From: Enterobacter hormaechei subsp. hoffmannii
Lineage (GTDB): Bacteria; Pseudomonadota; Gammaproteobacteria; Enterobacterales; Enterobacteriaceae
Assembly: GCF_001729745.1 (NCBI RefSeq)
Contig: NZ_CP017186.1
Span: forward strand, 1 to 64,000
DNA length: 64,000 nt
Reading direction: 5' to 3'
Positions 60,100 through 64,000 of the stretch are shown piece after piece. Numbering within the stretch: the first letter of the stretch is position 1; each line of letters begins with the position of its first letter. The position numbers and the translations under genes are program-made. Below the pieces are notes generated by a model. That model was not told the DNA's origin. It ran no database searches and saw only the letters and a program-made list of their open reading frames with translations.

Positions 60100-60765
60100 A
60101 TGAATAATACTGAACGTATCGTAAGGGTAATGGTGTTTTACAAAATAAATATATTTAAAGAGATAATATTCCGGGCGCTCCATGATCTTTTACCCGATTA
60201 CGTACTGAACATTACTCAGGTCGATTCCACTGAACAGGCGCTGGCGGCGGTCGCGGATAATAACGTGGATGTTTTCTTCACTGAATTTAATTATCTGCTT
60301 AATCATAAAGAGTGGAGTGCGGAGGTCAGCAGCCGTTTTACATCTTTATGTAAAACCCATCACGTCAGGCGTGTTCTGTTGGTGCCCGAGCTGCCTTACG
60401 GGCTGTTAAAAAAAGTTCTGGAGATGAAATTTGAATTAACCATCAGTCAGCAGGATGAATTGACTGAACTGAAAAAGGAATTACCCGCGTTGCTCATGGC
60501 GGACGGGCAAACACCGTCGATCTCTTCGTGGCTCAGGCGGGTAATGCGGTCCGGTTCCCGGGCGCGCTCCATCCTCTCGGCCAGAGAGTGGGAGGTGCTC
60601 CATCTTATCGTGGAAGGATTTTCAACGACGGAGATTGCCCGTCATCGAAACCGTTCGGTCAGTACCATTGCGACGCAGAAGCACAATGCGATGAAAAAGC
60701 TGAATCTTTCCAACCACAGCGAACTGATTAAGTATGTGCAAGCGGTTGGAAAGATGGAGAAATAG
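60100..60765 (+). CDS. LuxR-type regulator, FimY-like layout
   Basis: Protein of 221 residues. The C-terminal LuxR HTH reads LSAREWEVLHLIVEGFSTTEIARHRNRSVSTIATQKHNAMKKLNLSNHSELIKYV. The N-terminal domain has a receiver-like strand-helix pattern but lacks the acidic pocket (VRVMVFYKINIFKEII, and FFTEFNY in place of the phospho-Asp strand). It is therefore probably a phosphorylation-independent regulator, as proposed for Salmonella FimY. It ends six bases from the convergent adhesin gene. Regulation of the fimbrial operon is inferred from context. Confidence 0.85.
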   Translation: MNNTERIVRVMVFYKINIFKEIIFRALHDLLPDYVLNITQVDSTEQALAAVADNNVDVFFTEFNYLLNHKEWSAEVSSRFTSLCKTHHVRRVLLVPELPYGLLKKVLEMKFELTISQQDELTELKKELPALLMADGQTPSISSWLRRVMRSGSRARSILSAREWEVLHLIVEGFSTTEIARHRNRSVSTIATQKHNAMKKLNLSNHSELIKYVQAVGKMEK

Positions 60766-60771
60766 CTCACA

Positions 60772-61836
60772 TCAGGGATAGATAATATTCAGCGTAGCCG
60801 ATGTATTGATCTTACCCTGGCTCACCTGGGCGGGCGCCCACACATAATAGTACGCCGCCATCGGAAGGTTGAAATGTTCGTCCAGCGCCGCGCCAGCCGC
60901 CACGCTGAAAATCATCGTGGCGTTGCCACGGCTGGTGGTTGAGGTAGAGAAGGTCACCGGCGTTTGCGGGGCGTCACGTTTTATCAGGCGTAGCCCCACG
61001 CCCTGCGCCGCGCTACTGCTGCTGTCGATCAGCACTGAGCTGTCGGTTGAGAGCAGCTGCGTGCTGGACAGAAACATCTCAATTGCCCGATCGGAATTGC
61101 CGTTAACCCCGACGTTCTGACAGCTCATGTTCAGTGAGAAAGGCGTCAGCCCCGGCTGTGAGGATGCACTGAGCTGGGGAATGCCGAGCGTCGGCAGCGC
61201 TACGGTCAGCCCCGCATTATCAAAGGAACAGGTAGTCAGTTTTGGCGCGTATTTGATGATCATCGGCTGACCAAACATATCCCGGTTGTCGTAAGGCCAC
61301 TTGAACCCGCTGAATAACCACTGCGCTATCTTGATGACCTGATTGATTGGCCAGGTGATGATTTCCCAGAAGGATAGCCCACTCATGTCGCTGACGAACA
61401 GAACGTCGCTCATGTTCGCTGTATCCCCCGTCAGGGTGGTGCCGCTCTGGTTAACGAGGGTGAAGCGAACCGTAAACGGTGTGTTCAGCTCAGACGCCGT
61501 ATGGCTACCGCTGGCAGTCAGGGTTTTATTGGCCGGGGGATTGGTGATCTCCGCCCGCACCATATACTTGTTATTGCTGAATCCGAGGATGGTCGCGTAT
61601 TTGCTGTCGGTCGAGAGGATCGGCGTGTAAGAAAATTCACTGTTACCCGTCGTACAGTTGAATGAGCCGCTGTACTGGGTGCTGAAGCTGCCGGTCCATG
61701 TGGGCGTGGCCGGGCTCAGCTTATCCGATAAATCAATGGTAATCGGTGTGCCATAAACGATGCTGCTGCCGGAGCAGGTGGCATAGCTCATCCCACTAAT
61801 GCTGGAGAGGATCAGGAATATGAATGATCGTAACAT
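60772..61836 (-). CDS. fimbrial tip adhesin
   Basis: Two-domain chaperone-usher adhesin of 354 residues. A signal peptide (MLRSFIFLILSSISGMSYA) is followed by an N-terminal lectin-like region (TCSGSSIVYGTPITIDL, with Cys pairing to FNCTTGN) and a C-terminal pilin domain (about residues 205-354; TTCSFDN ... LNMSCQN, ending ATLNIIYP with the penultimate aromatic typical of chaperone recognition). The linker has an unusual Trp-rich hydrophobic stretch (SFWEIITWPINQVIKIAQW, LFSGFKWPYDN; about 155-185). It starts 15 bases after the usher stop and is the last gene of the fimbrial operon. Confidence 0.87.
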   Translation of the reverse strand: MLRSFIFLILSSISGMSYATCSGSSIVYGTPITIDLSDKLSPATPTWTGSFSTQYSGSFNCTTGNSEFSYTPILSTDSKYATILGFSNNKYMVRAEITNPPANKTLTASGSHTASELNTPFTVRFTLVNQSGTTLTGDTANMSDVLFVSDMSGLSFWEIITWPINQVIKIAQWLFSGFKWPYDNRDMFGQPMIIKYAPKLTTCSFDNAGLTVALPTLGIPQLSASSQPGLTPFSLNMSCQNVGVNGNSDRAIEMFLSSTQLLSTDSSVLIDSSSSAAQGVGLRLIKRDAPQTPVTFSTSTTSRGNATMIFSVAAGAALDEHFNLPMAAYYYVWAPAQVSQGKINTSATLNIIYP

Positions 61837-61851
61837 TTTGATAATCCGTAA

Positions 61852-64000
61852 TTAATGGCAAACCGCTGAGGGGCTGTTCAGCCCCCAGGCTGGGGCGGAG
61901 ATTTCGCACTTCCCGCCGCGGAGATGCACGTTGAGCGCGCGTGGCGGCTGTTCAGCGCGGATATACAGTACGCTGGCCTGGCCGACATACCCGACAGATT
62001 CACCGTGTTCATCAAGCACTTCAGTGCCAAAAGGCAGCGGTTTGCCGTCGGCACGCGTCGCATGAAGTACCCATGACTGGCGTTTGTCGGTTTCGAAGCG
62101 GATATAGCTCACCGCCCCGTCGTAAGGGGCCACGTTAGCCATGTTGCCGATCACCTCCGCGCCAGCGCTGTTTTCCGTTTGCGATAACGTAATGGCGTTT
62201 TTGCGATACGGGGTGGCGTAAGGCACCAGCGCCACGCCATCGCGGTTCGTCATAATGCTTTCATCGCCGTTCACCATCAGTCCCTCCGCTTTTGGCGCAT
62301 CGACGATAGTCATGGTTGTGCCGGTTTCGTTTGAGGCGAGAACGTGCCACGGGTAGGCCACCAGGCTTCCCCGTCCGCTGAGCCCGGTCTGGCGGTAGTC
62401 GGAGGATTCGCTGTAAGAGCCACCGAGTGTCGCGAAGTTCGAACGGTACGCGGCGTTAACGCTTGCCGCATTTTTACCCCCCCGCGCATTACTGCCGGAG
62501 AGGGTGTAGCTCAGTCGGTTCGACGCCAGCGCGTTCCCGCTCATGCTGATATTGCTCTGCTCGTAATGCGAATCGCTGGCCGTCAGGCTGGAGGTGATCC
62601 AGGCATTATTATCAAACAGCGAGAACGGCAGGCTGAGGGAGAGGTAAAGGCGCGTCTCTTCTTCACTGTCCCTGTTCCGTACCCGGCTGGCCGACAGGGT
62701 ATAGCTGGCGCGGCCGATGGCGTTGGAATAGCCCATCTGGTATTCGCGCGTGGTTTGCTTTGAGTTCCAGTAATCGCGCTGTGTGCCGGAGACAAATACC
62801 GTGCCCCAGTTATTGAGCAGGCGCTGATTAAGGTTAAGCGTAAAGGTATTCTTGGGCTGCGCCGTGCGCAGGGCATCCCAGGTGCTTAGCGACATGTCGG
62901 GCGCAACGCCAAACCGATCTTCATAGTCGTCGTACTGCGCTCTCAGGCGCTGATACCCTTCGCGCGAATAGAGCGCGTCGCTGAAGCTGTAATAGCCTTT
63001 AGTGGAATAGCGATAGGCCGCCAGGGTGAAGTTGGTGGCGGTGGTATCGATAAATTTGCTGTACGACACGCGATAACTCTGACCGCTGCTGGTGCGATCC
63101 TGTAGGGTGGTTTTGGCGTGGGTGACATCAAACGAGACCGCGCCAAACGGAAGGTTCCACCCGGTACCGACAAGCCCGGCCTGGTAGTTATCGCTAATAA
63201 TCGTCCCGGTATACCCGGTGATGAGGTTATTAAACCCGTAGCGCAGCGTGGCCTGCATGAATGCGGGTTCGGCATCGAGCGTGTTCTGGTGCACTTTACC
63301 CGCCACCACGCTGTACTGACTCACCCCTTCTTTTAGCATCCCGGGCACGGCGGAAAACGGCACCGTGAAGGACTGCTGTGAACCGTCCGCTTCACGCACC
63401 ACCACCAGCAAATCGCCCGCAGAGCCGGTAGGCTGAATGCTGTCGAGGGTAAACTGGCCCGGCGGTACGTTCTCCTGATAGATCACGTTGCCATTCTGGA
63501 TAACTTTCACCAGGGCGTTCGTCCGTGCCACGCCGTGAACCACCGGTGAAAAACCCTGCTGTGAATTTGGGCGCATCTTCATGTCCGACGCCAGCGACAC
63601 GCCGCGCACGCGCAGGGAATCAAACAGATCGCCAGGAATATAAAAGTCACCCAGCGTCAGGTTGGATTTCAGCGAGGCCAGGGGACGGCGCAGGTAGCGG
63701 GTATTATTCTGCCAGCGACTCTCTCCGCTGGCCGTTTTCCGCCAGGCGCTGCTGTCGCGAAACTGCCAGCCGAACAGGTTGGCGCCGGAATCCAGCCCGG
63801 CATAAAAATCATCATTTGTGTCTTTCGCAGCGCCTTTTGCGCGGGTGTTATACCAGGTCGTGTTCCAAGAGAGCATCAGCGCCGGGATCCCCTCGTCCCA
63901 AAACTGGGGGGCAATGTAACCTTCTTCAGTACGCAGCACGGCCGCCTGCGGAACGGTAAGCGCCAGACTCAGGGTGCTGGTATCGGTTTTGACTTCACCG
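61852..64000 (-). CDS. fimbrial outer-membrane usher, partial (FimD/PapC family)
   Basis: C-terminal and middle part (about 716 residues) of a roughly 830-850 residue usher; the frame stays open through the right edge, so the start lies outside the window. LSLALTVPQAAVLRTEEGYIAP is the end of the N-terminal chaperone-binding domain and start of the 24-strand pore. The plug domain is at about VIYQENVPPGQFTLDSIQPTGSAGDLLV-VVREADGS. C-terminal domains follow (LPFGTEVLDEHGESVGYVGQASVLYIRAEQ, then KCEISAPAWG with the conserved Cys pair ending AVCH). It secretes and assembles pilus subunits. Major pilin and chaperone genes are expected further right. Confidence 0.94.
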   Translation of the reverse strand, partial: GEVKTDTSTLSLALTVPQAAVLRTEEGYIAPQFWDEGIPALMLSWNTTWYNTRAKGAAKDTNDDFYAGLDSGANLFGWQFRDSSAWRKTASGESRWQNNTRYLRRPLASLKSNLTLGDFYIPGDLFDSLRVRGVSLASDMKMRPNSQQGFSPVVHGVARTNALVKVIQNGNVIYQENVPPGQFTLDSIQPTGSAGDLLVVVREADGSQQSFTVPFSAVPGMLKEGVSQYSVVAGKVHQNTLDAEPAFMQATLRYGFNNLITGYTGTIISDNYQAGLVGTGWNLPFGAVSFDVTHAKTTLQDRTSSGQSYRVSYSKFIDTTATNFTLAAYRYSTKGYYSFSDALYSREGYQRLRAQYDDYEDRFGVAPDMSLSTWDALRTAQPKNTFTLNLNQRLLNNWGTVFVSGTQRDYWNSKQTTREYQMGYSNAIGRASYTLSASRVRNRDSEEETRLYLSLSLPFSLFDNNAWITSSLTASDSHYEQSNISMSGNALASNRLSYTLSGSNARGGKNAASVNAAYRSNFATLGGSYSESSDYRQTGLSGRGSLVAYPWHVLASNETGTTMTIVDAPKAEGLMVNGDESIMTNRDGVALVPYATPYRKNAITLSQTENSAGAEVIGNMANVAPYDGAVSYIRFETDKRQSWVLHATRADGKPLPFGTEVLDEHGESVGYVGQASVLYIRAEQPPRALNVHLRGGKCEISAPAWGLNSPSAVCH

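Overview
This is the dnaA-proximal part of the chromosome of a member of the Enterobacteriaceae, most likely Enterobacter (E. cloacae complex) or a close relative. The basis is near-identity to Escherichia coli proteins recalled from memory (DnaA, GyrB, IlvB, UhpT), E. coli-like gene order with lineage-specific insertions, many short REP palindromes, and Enterobacter/Klebsiella-type additions such as intact alpha-glucoside PTS genes and an EefABC-like efflux pump. No rRNA, tRNA, phage, insertion sequence or CRISPR array was seen.

Layout. 1-6400: rpmH-dnaA regulatory region, then dnaA-dnaN-recF-gyrB. 6400-9400: a LysR regulator with a divergent MDR oxidoreductase, then yidA. 9400-15960: the D-galactonate operon dgoRKADT behind a paired palindromic operator, then yidR and yidQ. 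16000-19800: the small heat-shock genes ibpAB, each with a ROSE-type RNA thermometer, then yidE and yidP. 19800-25060: alpha-glucoside PTS and 6-phospho-alpha-glucosidase, yidHG and a short-form dsdA. 25100-28440: a secreted GH5-like protein overlapping emrD tail to tail, a decayed EamA transporter and an acetyltransferase.

28450-32140 is the richest stretch. It holds a complete but easily missed SOS type I toxin-antitoxin locus (29-codon tisB toxin, LexA box, antisense RNA IstR-1). A higBA type II toxin-antitoxin pair sits directly beside it, followed by the ivbL leader, its attenuator and ilvBN. 32160-37230 is uhpABCT (glucose-6-phosphate sensing and uptake). 37300-41270 holds a secreted alpha/beta hydrolase, yicN, nepI and yicL, the last flanked by a GC-rich palindromic repeat. 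41400-47530 is a beta-glucoside operon (EIIB, EIIC, GH1 6-phospho-beta-glucosidase, EIIA, LamB-type porin) with a divergent LacI-type regulator and two operators. 47570-57130: yicS, a TetR-controlled tripartite RND pump, an acetyltransferase and a TetR/DHA2 efflux pair.

57180-64000: a REP pair, nlpA, then a fimbrial block with an EAL protein, two LuxR-type regulators, a tip adhesin and an usher that runs off the right edge. This resembles the Salmonella fim regulatory neighbourhood. Overall the window combines replication core genes with sugar and sugar-acid uptake modules, each with a local regulator, and a stress/persistence island between emrD and ilvB. I found no clearly new kind of system. 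The most useful observations are the tisB/istR plus higBA island, the repeated regulatory hairpins at start sites, and the gene remnants.
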